A stretch of DNA of 64,000 nucleotides from JAJYKC01 sp035545735 (GCA_035545735.1 DASZXS010000065.1:124001-188000), one strand, 5' to 3'. Numbered from the stretch's first letter, positions 50,536 through 59,997 are shown. Numbers and translations are program-made. Notes: generated by a model from the letters alone, not told the origin.

Positions 50536-52605
50536 TTACCAGATCCGGCACGCCTCGCCCGCGACGGGAAATAAAGGCGCGCCAGTCCGGCAACCGAATG
50601 CGGCCCCAAACTCTGGCATGTTCCGCACTACGCCGTTAACGCGAAACTGCTGAGGGGAGTGGGGGTTGGTTTGTACCTGCAGCCGCAGAGCTTCATCCCG
50701 CACCCGCCCGCACCACGCTTGTCCCAGGCTCAAAAAGAACCGCTGGGAAGCCGTGTAATCGCCCACTTTGTCTTCGAGGGAGGCGTGGCGCTTTCCCAAT
50801 TCGTAGGCCAAGGCCGCATAGGCCAGGCGCATGCCGCCGTTATCGGCGACGTTCTCGCCGAGCGTCAGTTTCCCGTTCACCTTCAGGCCGGGGAGCGCAT
50901 TGAAATCGTCATATTCTTTGACGAAGCAGTTCGCAAGCTTTTGAAAATGCTCGCCGTCCCCTTTTTGCCACCAATCGCGCAAATTCCCATTCGCGTCAAA
51001 TTGCCGGCCTTGGTCGTCGAACCCGTGCGTGAGTTCGTGTCCGATGATATTTCCCACCGCGCCAAAATTCGCCGGGTCGTCCGCCTCGTTGGAATAGAGC
51101 GGCGGCTGCAGAATGCCCGCCGGGAAATTGAGATTGTTCTCTTGGGGATCGTAATAGGCATTTACGGTTGGAGGGCTCATTTGCCACTCGGAGCGGTCCA
51201 CCGGCTTTCCGATTTTCTTCACGTCTCTCTCAAAGGTGAATTCCCTGGTCCGGTTGGTGTTCCCGAAATAGTCGTTGGCATGAATAGGAATGGAAGAATA
51301 GTCCAGCCATTTGTCCGGGTAGCCTATCTTGTGCGTGGCGCCATGCAGTTTTTCGAGCGCCTGCTTTTTCGTGGCGTCGCTCATCCAGGTGAGAGAGTTA
51401 ATGTCCGCGGCCATCTCCCGTTCGATGCCGGCCACCAGTTCCAGCGTCCGGCGCTTGCCCTGTTCCCCGAAAGTCTTCTCAACAAACATGCGTCCCAAAG
51501 CCTCCCCGAGTTCGGAGTCCGCGGAGGCGATGCACCGCTTCCACCGCGGCCGCAATTGCCTTGCGCCCGTTAATGTCTGGCCGTAGAACTGAAAATTTTG
51601 GGCGACGAAATCCGCTGAAAGCTGGCTGGCGTGAGTGCTGATGACGTGCCAGCTCAGATAGTCTTTTAGATCCGAAATCGGAGTGGAGCCGAACTGATCG
51701 TTGAGGGCTTTAAAGAAATCCGGCACAGCCACGTTGACCACCTGCTGGCCCGGCGCGCCGGTGTCCGCGAAATAGCGAGTCCAGCCGATGGTGGGCACTA
51801 GCTTCGACAACTCCGCCAGCGGGTACTTGTGAACCAGCATTTTGGGGTCGCGCCGCTCGGTAGCGCCAAGAGATGCCTTAGCGAGGCCGGTCTCGATACG
51901 GAGCACGGCGTGCGCCTTCGCCGCCGCGCCGTCGGGAGTTTCTCCAGACAGCTCGAACATCCGGGCAACATGCGCGAGGTATTTCCGGCGGAGCTCTTCG
52001 GACTTGGCATCGGAGCGGAAATAGTAATCCCGTTCCGGTAGCCCCAATCCTCCCTGGTCCAAGCCGCCGATACGGATCGAGGAGTTGTCCGGGTCCGGCA
52101 GGGAAGCAAACTGGAAAAAGACGTCAACCTGCCGCCGATGGAGCTGCGCCACGACGGGGACAAGTTGTCCGATGGTGCTGATGTGCGACACTTCAGACAG
52201 CTCATCTTTCAGAGGACGGGCGCCGAGGTTTTGGATAGTCTCCTCGTCCATGCACGCGGCGTAGTAAGCGCCCACTTCCTGATCCAGCTTGGACCGTTCC
52301 TGATGCTTTGCGGCGTCCCCGGCAAGTTCGCGCAGCACCCGGAGATTGCGCTCCTGGAGCATCGCTCCCACGCCCCAGGAGGCGCGGTCGGGAGGGATCG
52401 TATTTTCTTTAATCCAATTTCCGCAGGAATAATGAAAAAAGTCGTCGCAAGGACTGACGCTCTTGTCGATCCAATCCGTCTGAACGCCAGGCTTCAAATC
52501 CGGCAAATCGTCACTCGAAGACTGACCCCGCGCCATCTGGCACGAGAGGAATGCGCAGAAACCAAGGATGGAAATCCCAGCGGGTCCGGATCGTATTCGC
52601 TTCAC
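50536..52605 (-). CDS. M13 family zinc metallopeptidase (neprilysin-like)
   Basis: The 689-aa protein has a signal peptide ending about residue 27. The N-terminal DWIDKSVSPCDDFFHYSCGNW segment shows the conserved M13 start in pieces (CDDFFHYSCG). The zinc site HELTH sits in NIIGHELTHGFDDQG, the third ligand glutamate in ENVADNGG, and the substrate-binding NAYYDPQENN is present. It ends in CRIW, as M13 enzymes do (CxxW). It is soluble rather than type-II anchored, so it is probably a periplasmic or secreted oligopeptidase that degrades short peptides. A 120-bp gap separates it from the isomerase gene upstream. Confidence 0.95.
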   Translation of the reverse strand: MKRIRSGPAGISILGFCAFLSCQMARGQSSSDDLPDLKPGVQTDWIDKSVSPCDDFFHYSCGNWIKENTIPPDRASWGVGAMLQERNLRVLRELAGDAAKHQERSKLDQEVGAYYAACMDEETIQNLGARPLKDELSEVSHISTIGQLVPVVAQLHRRQVDVFFQFASLPDPDNSSIRIGGLDQGGLGLPERDYYFRSDAKSEELRRKYLAHVARMFELSGETPDGAAAKAHAVLRIETGLAKASLGATERRDPKMLVHKYPLAELSKLVPTIGWTRYFADTGAPGQQVVNVAVPDFFKALNDQFGSTPISDLKDYLSWHVISTHASQLSADFVAQNFQFYGQTLTGARQLRPRWKRCIASADSELGEALGRMFVEKTFGEQGKRRTLELVAGIEREMAADINSLTWMSDATKKQALEKLHGATHKIGYPDKWLDYSSIPIHANDYFGNTNRTREFTFERDVKKIGKPVDRSEWQMSPPTVNAYYDPQENNLNFPAGILQPPLYSNEADDPANFGAVGNIIGHELTHGFDDQGRQFDANGNLRDWWQKGDGEHFQKLANCFVKEYDDFNALPGLKVNGKLTLGENVADNGGMRLAYAALAYELGKRHASLEDKVGDYTASQRFFLSLGQAWCGRVRDEALRLQVQTNPHSPQQFRVNGVVRNMPEFGAAFGCRTGAPLFPVAGEACRIW

Positions 52606-52725
52606 GGTAAGCCCCTTTTTGCCGCGGCGCGCAAAGCCATTGCGCTTACGCAGTGTCGAAAATTGGCGTCTATGTCGAGGGCAGGATAGCGCAGGGTGGC
52701 CCTGGCGGGCAATGGTACAAATCCA

Positions 52726-53619
52726 CTAGCTGCCCGGGATCCCGAACACCTTCTGGGTATAGATCCGGCTGAGGCGCAGATCTTCTTCGAGAGGCCGCGT
52801 GACAATGGTTTCCTTGCGGTAGGCCAACTCCACGACGATCAGAGGGTGGAGGCGCTGTTGTTCGAAATACGCGGCCACTTGGCGGTAGTCGATGTCGCTA
52901 TCCTCTACCGCTTCCAGCCAGACCTTGTTTTTGGCGCTCCGCACATGGATCTCGCGCACCCTGCTGCCTGCCTCGCGGAGGAACGGAACCGCTTCGAAAC
53001 CTCCTTCGTACGCCCAATCGACATCCACGCAGATATGAACCAGGTTCGGATCGGTGTGGGCCAAAATATGGCGCCATTCCCTGGCGTTATTCTCCAGTTG
53101 CGGAGTGTGATGGTGGACGCGCAGTTCGCAGCCTTCCGCGGCGAGCGCGCGCCCCATCCGGTTCAAGCCTTCGGCCTCCGCCGCAAGCTCAGCATCGGTT
53201 TTCGGCGCACCGCCCGGTTTCGGATCGGGATTGTTGACCACGCCTTTACACCCGAACGGCGCGGCCATGCGCGCATATTCGATCGCGCTGGCGATGGTCC
53301 GGCTTGCATCGTCGACCGTGTGCATTGGGCCGCCGACATAGATGGATGGCATCCGCAGGCCGAGCGAGGTCAACAAGGCCAGCGTCCGGCTGCGAACGGC
53401 GAGAGTGAAGAACGCGGGATTCAACTCGATATTCGCGAATCCGGCGGCGCGCGCCATCGGAAGAACTTCGGGGATGATCTCCGCGAGCGGCTTCTTTTTC
53501 TTCTCCGCGTATTGTTGGAAAATGTAGCCTTCGATGGCGATCTCGTAGCGAGCCGGCGACTTCGCCAAAGCCAGAGGAGCCGCCAATGCGGTCAACAAAA
53601 TCCTGCGGCGGGTCGTCAT
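52726..53619 (-). CDS. sugar phosphate isomerase/epimerase-like TIM-barrel protein (AP endonuclease 2 family)
   Basis: The 297-aa protein begins with a twin-arginine-like leader (TTRRRILLTALAAPLALA), so it may be exported by Tat. The rest is a xylose isomerase-like TIM barrel with glutamate, histidine and aspartate residues spaced as metal ligands (FANIELN, VHHHTPQLE, HICVDVDW, LIVVELAY). Such proteins epimerise or isomerise sugars and inositols; Tat-exported versions are abundant in Planctomycetes and Acidobacteria. It follows the HtrA gene by 13 bp, so it is probably part of the folD-coaE-htrA transcript. Confidence 0.85.
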   Translation of the reverse strand: MTTRRRILLTALAAPLALAKSPARYEIAIEGYIFQQYAEKKKKPLAEIIPEVLPMARAAGFANIELNPAFFTLAVRSRTLALLTSLGLRMPSIYVGGPMHTVDDASRTIASAIEYARMAAPFGCKGVVNNPDPKPGGAPKTDAELAAEAEGLNRMGRALAAEGCELRVHHHTPQLENNAREWRHILAHTDPNLVHICVDVDWAYEGGFEAVPFLREAGSRVREIHVRSAKNKVWLEAVEDSDIDYRQVAAYFEQQRLHPLIVVELAYRKETIVTRPLEEDLRLSRIYTQKVFGIPGS

Positions 53620-53632
53620 CGCGGGAAACCGG

Positions 53633-54781
53633 CTACAGAGCGCGCTCGCTGGTGGCCGCCCCCAGCGTCACCTTGACGACACGCGTGCGTCCAGCGCGGA
53701 CGATCGTAAGCGACAGCGCGTCGCCCGCTCGCTTTCGGGACATGGCGCGGCTCAGGTCGTCCTGGCGCTCCACCGGCTTGCCGTCGATGGCGGTAATGAG
53801 GTCGCCTCCCACCGTCAGTTCGTAGTTGCCGATAATCACCGTCCGGTTGCCTCCGTGGAGTCCCGCATCTTCGGCGGCGCTGCCGGGCACCACTTCGAGG
53901 ATCAGCAGCCCGCCCTTGGCCGGAAGATCGATCGCCTCCGCATATTGCCCCGCGATGTATACGGTGCGGACTCCGAGCGAAGGCGGCTGATAGGTGCGTC
54001 CGGTCTGGAAATCGCTCAGCATCACTTTTGCGCGGTTGATGGGCATCGCAAAACCGATACCGATGTTGCCGGAAGGCCCGTAAATCGCGGTGTTGATGGC
54101 AACCACCAAGCCGTGCGAATCGAGCAGCGGCCCGCCGCTGTTGCCTGGATTGATGGCGGCGTCGGTTTGTAACAGGCCCTCTAGCTGCCGTCCGTTATCG
54201 CCCTGAATGTTACGCCCGAGCGAGCTGACAATTCCGGTAGTAAGAGTTCCGTCCAATCCAAACGGATTTCCGATTGCGAGGACTTTTTGCCCTACCTGCA
54301 CGCCGTCGGAATCTCCCAGGCGAAGGAAGGGCAGCCCTCGCTTCGGAGTGATTTTGAGCAGGGCGAGGTCGTTGACGGGATCGCGGTCGAGCAGGCGCGC
54401 GCGGTAATGGCTCTGGTCCGGAAGGGTGACTTCGATACGCGATGCATCCGCGATGACATGGTTATTTGTCAGGATGCGTCCGTCGCCGTCAATGAAAAAT
54501 CCCGATCCGGTGTCCTTGGACGGATAGACATCGAAGAAGAACGTGCGCTGATAGACCGTGCTGGTGATGTTGACCGTGGCCAGGTGCGCCACTTTATAAA
54601 TATTGATGTTGTTTACTTCGTCCGAGGTCAGTCCGGCGGACTCTACCGTGTCCGGGCCGCTCCATAAATTGCCGACGGTATGGACCGCGGGGAAAAACTT
54701 CTTCTGCCCCCATTCGGTCCGGGTCGTTAGCAGGGCAAAAGCCGCGATCAAGAAAATCGAAAATAAAACAACTCTTTTCAT
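53633..54781 (-). CDS. HtrA/DegP-type serine protease with PDZ domain
   Basis: The 382-aa protein has one N-terminal membrane-anchoring helix. The S1C trypsin-like domain holds the catalytic triad: His in LTNNHVIADAS, Asp in DLALLKI and Ser in GNSGGPL. A single C-terminal PDZ domain (about 270-375, GLLILEVVPGSAAEDAGL and VGGDLITAIDGKPV) places it with DegS/HtrA-type one-PDZ proteases. It would degrade or signal misfolded envelope proteins. Its ATG overlaps the coaE stop by 4 bp (ATGA), giving an unusual coupling of an envelope protease to CoA synthesis. Confidence 0.95.
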   Translation of the reverse strand: MKRVVLFSIFLIAAFALLTTRTEWGQKKFFPAVHTVGNLWSGPDTVESAGLTSDEVNNINIYKVAHLATVNITSTVYQRTFFFDVYPSKDTGSGFFIDGDGRILTNNHVIADASRIEVTLPDQSHYRARLLDRDPVNDLALLKITPKRGLPFLRLGDSDGVQVGQKVLAIGNPFGLDGTLTTGIVSSLGRNIQGDNGRQLEGLLQTDAAINPGNSGGPLLDSHGLVVAINTAIYGPSGNIGIGFAMPINRAKVMLSDFQTGRTYQPPSLGVRTVYIAGQYAEAIDLPAKGGLLILEVVPGSAAEDAGLHGGNRTVIIGNYELTVGGDLITAIDGKPVERQDDLSRAMSRKRAGDALSLTIVRAGRTRVVKVTLGAATSERAL

Positions 54782-55389
54782 CCCATTGCGCTCCGCAGCG
54801 ATTCAAAGACGGATTTGGCCTCTTCGAGTGTGCGCTCCTTGGACCCCGAGGTGTCGATGACGTAGTCGGCGACGCTCATTTTCTCCTCGTTGGACAGTTG
54901 ACGGCGAATGCGCGACTCGGCTTCTTCCCGTGTCATGCCCCCGCGCTTGACGGCGCGCTCAATCTGTTGTTCGGGCTGGCAGATGACCACAATCAGCTTG
55001 TCAAACCGCTTGTAACTTCCTGTCTCTATCAGGATAGCCGCTTCCACGATTGCAATGCTGTCAGGATCGGTTCGCGCGAGGGCGGCAATCCGTTCTTCCT
55101 CCAGCCGCATCACGGCGGGGTGAATGAGCGCGTTCAGCCGTTGAAGCCGCTCGGGAGAATCGAAGACGAGGGCGGCGAGCGCGCGCCGGTCAATTTCTCC
55201 GCCCCCGGCGAGAATGGATGCGCCAAACTCGGCTAGCACCGGCGCGTAGGCTTCGCCGCCGGGTTGCAGCACCTGATGGCCCAACTCGTCCGCCTGGATC
55301 AGATGGCCGCCGAGATCCTCGAGCGCGCGCCCCACGAACGTCTTGCCGCTCCCGATACCGCCGGTAAGTCCCACCCGCAGCATGTTCAA
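54778..55389 (-). CDS. coaE: dephospho-CoA kinase
   Basis: The 203-aa enzyme phosphorylates dephospho-CoA at the 3'-hydroxyl, the last step of CoA synthesis. The P-loop GGIGSGKT is at 10-17, followed by QADELGHQVLQPGG (substrate/acceptor loop) and a lid region with RGGMTREEAESRIRRQ. Length and motifs are normal. The start overlaps the folD stop by 4 bp and the stop overlaps the htrA start by 4 bp. Confidence 0.97.
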   Translation of the reverse strand: MNMLRVGLTGGIGSGKTFVGRALEDLGGHLIQADELGHQVLQPGGEAYAPVLAEFGASILAGGGEIDRRALAALVFDSPERLQRLNALIHPAVMRLEEERIAALARTDPDSIAIVEAAILIETGSYKRFDKLIVVICQPEQQIERAVKRGGMTREEAESRIRRQLSNEEKMSVADYVIDTSGSKERTLEEAKSVFESLRSAMG

Positions 55390-56312
55390 GAACGGGCGGA
55401 GGACCGCCGTCCGGCCGATTGCACGGTATTCGCCATCAACATGGCGATGGTGAGCGGGCCGACGCCTCCCGGCACGGGAGTCAGCGCTCCGGCGACTTCG
55501 GGGATTTCGATCGGATGCGCGTCGCCTAGCAGAACGCTGCCCTTCTGTTCAAACTGCTTCAGCTTTTCCGGGGCGCCGGCGTAGATGCGCTCCACTTCGG
55601 AGCGGTCCGTCAGGCGATTCATCCCTACGTCGATCACGGTGGCGCCCGGTTTGACGAAATCGCGCGTTACGAGCGCCGGCTTTCCGATGGCCGCCACGAG
55701 AATATCGGCCCGGCGGCATTCTCCGGCGAGGTCCGCCGTGCGGGAGTGGCAGATGGTGACGGTGGCGTTCTGGTGGAGCAGAAGAAGCGCCATCGGCTTA
55801 CCCACGATGTCGCTGCGCCCAATGACCACCGCGTGCCGCCCGGCGATCGGAATCTCGTAGCGGCGGAGCAGTTCCATAATTCCGGCGGGCGTGCAGGCGC
55901 GCGGCCCCGGGCTGTTCGCGACCAGATTGCCGACGTTGCAGGGGTGGAAGCCATCCACGTCTTTCGTGGGATGGATGCTATGCAGGATCCGCCGTGAGTC
56001 CACCTGCCGCGGCAGAGGCATTTGCACCAGGATTCCGTCGATGTCGGAGCGTTCATTCAAACGCCCAACGATGGCTTCCAATTCTTCCGTGGTGACCGTC
56101 TCCGGAGGGTTGATCTGCTCGCTGAAAATTCCGAGATCGTGGCACGCTTTCACCTTGTTGCGCACATAGATTTCCGAGGCCGGATCATGGCCCACCAGTA
56201 CGACGGCGAGCCCGGGCGGACGGTCTTTCTCCTTCAGCGCCTGGACGCGAGGCGCCAGTTCGGAGAGAATTGCGTCGCGTACTCGCTTTCCGTCGAGGAC
56301 TTTGGCTGCCAT
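55386..56312 (-). CDS. folD: bifunctional methylenetetrahydrofolate dehydrogenase/methenyltetrahydrofolate cyclohydrolase
   Basis: The ATG at 56312 is chosen because it gives the family start MAAKVLDGKRVRDAIL; the frame stays open 25 codons further upstream, without a family match. The 308-aa enzyme interconverts 5,10-methylene- and 10-formyl-THF. It shows the catalytic YVRNKVKAC lysine, VQMPLPRQV, the nucleotide-binding GRSDIVGKPMALLL, and the C-terminal PVPGGVGPLT. It is the first gene of the folD-coaE-htrA run. ACAAGG lies just upstream of the start. The 56313-56456 gap is divergent with the PP2C gene. Confidence 0.97.
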   Translation of the reverse strand: MAAKVLDGKRVRDAILSELAPRVQALKEKDRPPGLAVVLVGHDPASEIYVRNKVKACHDLGIFSEQINPPETVTTEELEAIVGRLNERSDIDGILVQMPLPRQVDSRRILHSIHPTKDVDGFHPCNVGNLVANSPGPRACTPAGIMELLRRYEIPIAGRHAVVIGRSDIVGKPMALLLLHQNATVTICHSRTADLAGECRRADILVAAIGKPALVTRDFVKPGATVIDVGMNRLTDRSEVERIYAGAPEKLKQFEQKGSVLLGDAHPIEIPEVAGALTPVPGGVGPLTIAMLMANTVQSAGRRSSARS

Positions 56313-56442
56313 AACCTTGTGAGGATAACAAAGATGGCTTCGGCATCCCCTTGTGACGCCTTTCGTCGCGCTTCCCTTCCGGCCCATTCCAGTTTTATGA
56401 GGAGTCGCAAAATCCTAACATCGGCAAGCCGAAACAGGGCGC

Positions 56443-56448
56443 TATAAT
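56443..56448 (+). promoter_or_regulatory. -10 box (TATAAT) of the PP2C operon, leaderless spacing
   Basis: Consensus TATAAT, 8 nt from the ATG at 56457. No good -35 at the standard distance. No ribosome-binding site fits in the remaining space, so a leaderless mRNA is likely. Confidence 0.5.
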
Positions 56449-56456
56449 CGATTTCG

Positions 56457-57194
56457 ATGTGGGAGGCCTACGGAATCTCAGACCAGGGCTGCGTCCGGCA
56501 AAATAACGAGGATTCGTATTTTGTCGACGCCGGGTCGGGACTGTTTGTAGTCGCGGACGGTATGGGCGGGGCGCAGGCGGGCGAGACGGCTTCCCGTATC
56601 GCGATCGACACCGTCGTCGAGGTGATTCGCGCGACCGGGAATCCCGGGCCGGACGCGCTGAAGCAGGCGTTCGAGGCCGCGAACCGAAAAGTGATGGAAG
56701 CGGCTTCGCGGGATCCGAAACTCGAAGGCATGGGCACTACGCTCGTGGCCGCTCTTGCCGCCGGGGACCAGCTTGCGCTCACCAGCGTGGGCGACAGCCG
56801 GGCTTATGTCTACGACGGAACCACTCTGCTGAACGTGACCGAGGACCAGAGCTGGGTAAACGAAGTCGGGCGCAAATTGGGAATGGATGAGGCAAGCCTG
56901 CGGGCTCATCCCATGCGCCACATGCTCACGATGGCCATCGGGCTCAGCTCGCAGCTTCGCATTCACGGCTACTCTTTCCGGGCCCAGCCTGATGCCCTGG
57001 TGTTACTCTCCAGTGACGGTCTTCACGGCGTTGTGCCGCATGAGCGGATTCTGGCGCTTCTGAGCGCCGAGGAAACGCTCGAAGCAAAGGCAAAAGCCCT
57101 GATTGCGGCGGCCAAGGAAGCAGGTGGTCCGGATAATGTCACGGTGATTTTGCTGCGATTTCACGGTTCGCAGGAGAGCAATACCTCCCATTAG
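56457..57194 (+). CDS. PP2C family serine/threonine phosphatase
   Basis: The 245-aa enzyme removes phosphate from Ser/Thr (and often reverses Hanks-kinase signalling). PP2C metal motifs are in order: VRQNNEDSYFVD, VVADGMGGAQAGE, LTSVGDSRAYVYD, LLSSDGLHG and GGPDNVTVI. It is soluble, without a membrane helix, as in bacterial Stp1/PstP catalytic domains. No kinase gene is adjacent. It is the first of five same-strand genes with gaps of 22 bp or less. Confidence 0.95.
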   Translation: MWEAYGISDQGCVRQNNEDSYFVDAGSGLFVVADGMGGAQAGETASRIAIDTVVEVIRATGNPGPDALKQAFEAANRKVMEAASRDPKLEGMGTTLVAALAAGDQLALTSVGDSRAYVYDGTTLLNVTEDQSWVNEVGRKLGMDEASLRAHPMRHMLTMAIGLSSQLRIHGYSFRAQPDALVLLSSDGLHGVVPHERILALLSAEETLEAKAKALIAAAKEAGGPDNVTVILLRFHGSQESNTSH

Positions 57195-57208
57195 CCACGT
57201 AGTAATAC

Positions 57209-57823
57209 GTGAACGCGCGTGTTCGGCTTTGGAGAACCAGTCTTCTGGTGGCGGGTGTGCTTCTTGCCGCCTGGCCGGCTTTTTCGGTGGCAATCCTCCA
57301 ACTGCGAGTACTCGAAGGCGACGGCGCGGTCTACGCCGCCGGATCAAAAGGCACGCGCGGCATCACGGTGCAAGTAACGGACGAAACCGGGCGGCCAATC
57401 GAAGGCGCGACAGTGAGTTTCACTCTGCCTCGCGACGGAGCGGGGGGAACTTTCGCGGACGGCCTGAAGACGGCGATCGTCACCACGAAAGCGGATGGGC
57501 GCGCTTCGGTCTGGGGGATGCAATGGAACCGCACCCCCGGGCAATTCGACATTCGTATCACAGCGGCCAAGGGCCACGCGAGAGCGGGCGTGATTTGCCA
57601 GCAGTATCTCAGCGACAAGATGGAGGCGCGCTCCGCCGGGGGAAGCGGCACTTTCACCACCTCCCATCACATTTATAAATGGCTCTTGGTCGGACTCGCC
57701 GCGGGAGGCGGAGCGCTGGGCGCGATGGCGTTCGCGCAAGGGCGTATCGAACGCGCTCCCTCCGCTGCCCCCACGCCGCCGCCCTCCGTTGGCGTTCCCG
57801 TAATCACCATCGGCCGTCCGTAG
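57209..57823 (+). CDS. exported Ig-like/carboxypeptidase-regulatory-like protein with C-terminal membrane helix
   Basis: The 204-aa protein starts at GTG, 14 bp after the PP2C stop. A signal segment (LLVAGVLLAAWPAFS) precedes a bacterial Ig-like (Invasin/big-1-like) beta-sandwich with GITVQVTDETGRPIEGATVSF in short pieces and a KADGRASVWGMQW segment. A hydrophobic helix at about 152-172 (LLVGLAAGGGALGAMAFA) follows, and the tail is proline-rich. It would be anchored in the membrane with the Ig-like domain outside the cytoplasm. No catalytic residues are recognisable. Confidence 0.7.
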   Translation: MNARVRLWRTSLLVAGVLLAAWPAFSVAILQLRVLEGDGAVYAAGSKGTRGITVQVTDETGRPIEGATVSFTLPRDGAGGTFADGLKTAIVTTKADGRASVWGMQWNRTPGQFDIRITAAKGHARAGVICQQYLSDKMEARSAGGSGTFTTSHHIYKWLLVGLAAGGGALGAMAFAQGRIERAPSAAPTPPPSVGVPVITIGRP

Positions 57824-57834
57824 AGAATCCGCTC

Positions 57835-58602
57835 ATGAGGCTTCCTTCCCTTCTTATTCTGATGTCGCTCGCCCGCTGCGCGTACGGCCAGTTGGATGCG
57901 CCGCGCGCGGGCTGGACGGTCGATGTGAGGAGCGTTTCGCGACAGGTATTTGGATTCGATGGCAACTATTGGCTGGGGCCCGGCGTTGTTCCCGGGGTTG
58001 TTTCCGCGGCGTTCTCTAATACCGGAGCCATGCTGAAGACACGTGGGAGCATCGTGCTGCTCGATGCTGCCGCCCAGGTTGTCTACCGGGAGAACGCTCC
58101 GCCGGGACCGGCGCGTTTCGGCTTCAGCCCTCTCGGAGCGCCCGCCCTGGTCTACTACTCCTCGAACCGTGCCTTGCTGCGCTACGATGGAGGCCGCCTG
58201 GCGCCGGTTCCCGCGGATTGGATCGATGGCGAAGTCCTTTCCCTCGCGATGCCCGATTCCCGGCATGTCCTTTTAGTCGCTCGCCAGAACGGGATGACGC
58301 GGAGCCTGAGAATCCAGATCTCCGATGGAGCTGTTGCTCAAAGCACGACGGTTCCCGATGTTTCCGGCCCTGTTCTCGCCCAACCGGATGGGAGCCTGTT
58401 CTTCCAGCGCGGCGCGGAACTGGTGGCGCGTTCCGCGCAGGGAATCGAGAGCGCCACCCCGGCCGCGTTCGCCGCTGGCTCTCTATTTACGATGGGGAAT
58501 GGCTGGATTCAGGTTAACGAAAAGAATGGGCTCCGCCGCTTCGCCTGGAATCCTTCGCGCGGGCATGAGCGTATTTTTCAGCTTCCGGGGGAGGCGCGGT
58601 AA
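57835..58602 (+). CDS. exported beta-propeller-like protein of unknown function
   Basis: The ATG at 57835 is chosen because it starts a signal peptide (RLPSLLILMSLARCAYG); the frame continues upstream inside the previous gene. The 255-aa protein has repeated beta-strand segments with GSIVLLDAAAQVVYRENAP, NRALLRYDGGRLAPVP and DGSLFFQRGAELVARS, as in a small propeller or WD-like fold. I do not recognise the family. The stop overlaps the next start (TAATG). Confidence 0.6.
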   Translation: MRLPSLLILMSLARCAYGQLDAPRAGWTVDVRSVSRQVFGFDGNYWLGPGVVPGVVSAAFSNTGAMLKTRGSIVLLDAAAQVVYRENAPPGPARFGFSPLGAPALVYYSSNRALLRYDGGRLAPVPADWIDGEVLSLAMPDSRHVLLVARQNGMTRSLRIQISDGAVAQSTTVPDVSGPVLAQPDGSLFFQRGAELVARSAQGIESATPAAFAAGSLFTMGNGWIQVNEKNGLRRFAWNPSRGHERIFQLPGEAR

Positions 58603-59975
58603 TGCGCCGGGTTCTATGCGCCATCGCGCTTTTCTTCCCGCTCACGGTATCGGCACAGCTGCAGTTGTCCGTGGTGCGAAACGGCGCTCCGCAACCGGTG
58701 GGCGCCGCTCTCGATCTTGGAAGCGTGCCGGTGGGAAGCAGCGCCACCCTAACCTTGCAGGCCATCAATACTTCCGATTCCACTCCGGTGACAATTCAGA
58801 GCGTCTCGATCGCCGGGGCCGGCTTCAGCCTTCCGGGGACTTATGTATTTGGACTTCCCTATGTGCTCGCGCCCGGAGCGGCATGGAGTTTCAAGCTGGG
58901 CTTCTCTCCGGTATCGCTCGGCGCAGCCCAGGGCGCGCTGCAGGTGACGCCGGGGATTAGCGTCGCGTTGACCGGCGCCGGTACGGCCGCCCTGTCCGTC
59001 TCGAATCAGGGGCAGACTTTAACGCCTGGCGCGAGCGTCTCCTTCGGCCGCGTGGAGATCGGCAGAAGCGCGCAGCAGACGTTCTCCATCGCCAATCCCA
59101 CCTCGACAGCCATCCCTGTCAGTTCGCTTCAGGTCTCCGGCCCGGGTTTTGCGCAGACGTCCGGCCTCTCCGTTCCCTTTAATGTCCAGCCGGGAGCTTC
59201 CATAAATCTGCAGGTGACGTTTTCGCCCTCTGTCGCGAACGCCGTGCAGGGCGTGCTGAGCGTCAATCAACAGACGTTTATTCTCACCGGATCGGGTTAC
59301 GCGCAGCCGTTTCCCGCCGTCTCCATTGTGTTTGACCAGGGGAGCGCCCGTAGCGCACAGCAGCGCTCGCTGACTATTTCGATGGCATCGCCCGCGACGG
59401 CGGACACCAGCGGAAATCTGGAACTGACGTTTACTCCGTCGTCGCCGGACGCCAACGACGATAGCGCGATTCAGTTTCTCTCCGGCAACCCGCGTATCGC
59501 CGCGGTGACGATACACAAGGGAGACACTCTTGCCTATTTTGGTTCCTCCACGCAGGCGGCCTTTCAAACCGGGGCCACGGTGGGGCAGATCGGTTTTCAT
59601 CTGAAGCTTGGAAACGGAATGGAGGCCGAGAACTCGCTCTCCATCCCCGCCGAGACGGTGCAGATCAATTCTGCGACGGCGGTTGCGGAGCCGGGCCAGG
59701 TCATCCTCAGTCTTACTGGATTGGACAATACACACGCCGCTTCCCAGATGGCGTTTACATTCTACGATTCAAGCGGCAAGGCCATCTCGCCCGGCGCCAT
59801 CCAGACCGACGCGTCGCAGATCTTCGCGAAATATTTCGCCGGCAATCCTGGAGGCGGGGCCTTCGCGCTTCGCGCCGCTTTTCCCGTGACGGGAGATTCC
59901 AAACAGATTGCCGGAGCGCGGGTCCAGATCACCAATCCGGCGGGTTCCACTCAAACACCGGCGATCTCGTTTTGA
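58602..59975 (+). CDS. choice-of-anchor D domain-containing exported protein
   Basis: The 457-aa protein has a signal peptide (to about residue 19). Two or three ASPM-SPD2-Hydin-type (choice-of-anchor D) Ig-like repeats follow: GSVPVGSSATLTLQAINTS and GRVEIGRSAQQTFSIANPTS are opening strands, each followed by a PGASINLQVTFSPS-like closing strand. A different, cohesin-like beta-domain fills about 250-457. Such proteins are surface or scaffold proteins in Solibacteres. Translation is coupled to the preceding gene by TAATG overlap. Confidence 0.85.
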   Translation: MRRVLCAIALFFPLTVSAQLQLSVVRNGAPQPVGAALDLGSVPVGSSATLTLQAINTSDSTPVTIQSVSIAGAGFSLPGTYVFGLPYVLAPGAAWSFKLGFSPVSLGAAQGALQVTPGISVALTGAGTAALSVSNQGQTLTPGASVSFGRVEIGRSAQQTFSIANPTSTAIPVSSLQVSGPGFAQTSGLSVPFNVQPGASINLQVTFSPSVANAVQGVLSVNQQTFILTGSGYAQPFPAVSIVFDQGSARSAQQRSLTISMASPATADTSGNLELTFTPSSPDANDDSAIQFLSGNPRIAAVTIHKGDTLAYFGSSTQAAFQTGATVGQIGFHLKLGNGMEAENSLSIPAETVQINSATAVAEPGQVILSLTGLDNTHAASQMAFTFYDSSGKAISPGAIQTDASQIFAKYFAGNPGGGAFALRAAFPVTGDSKQIAGARVQITNPAGSTQTPAISF

Positions 59976-59997
59976 CGATAATGAGAACGGTACACTT

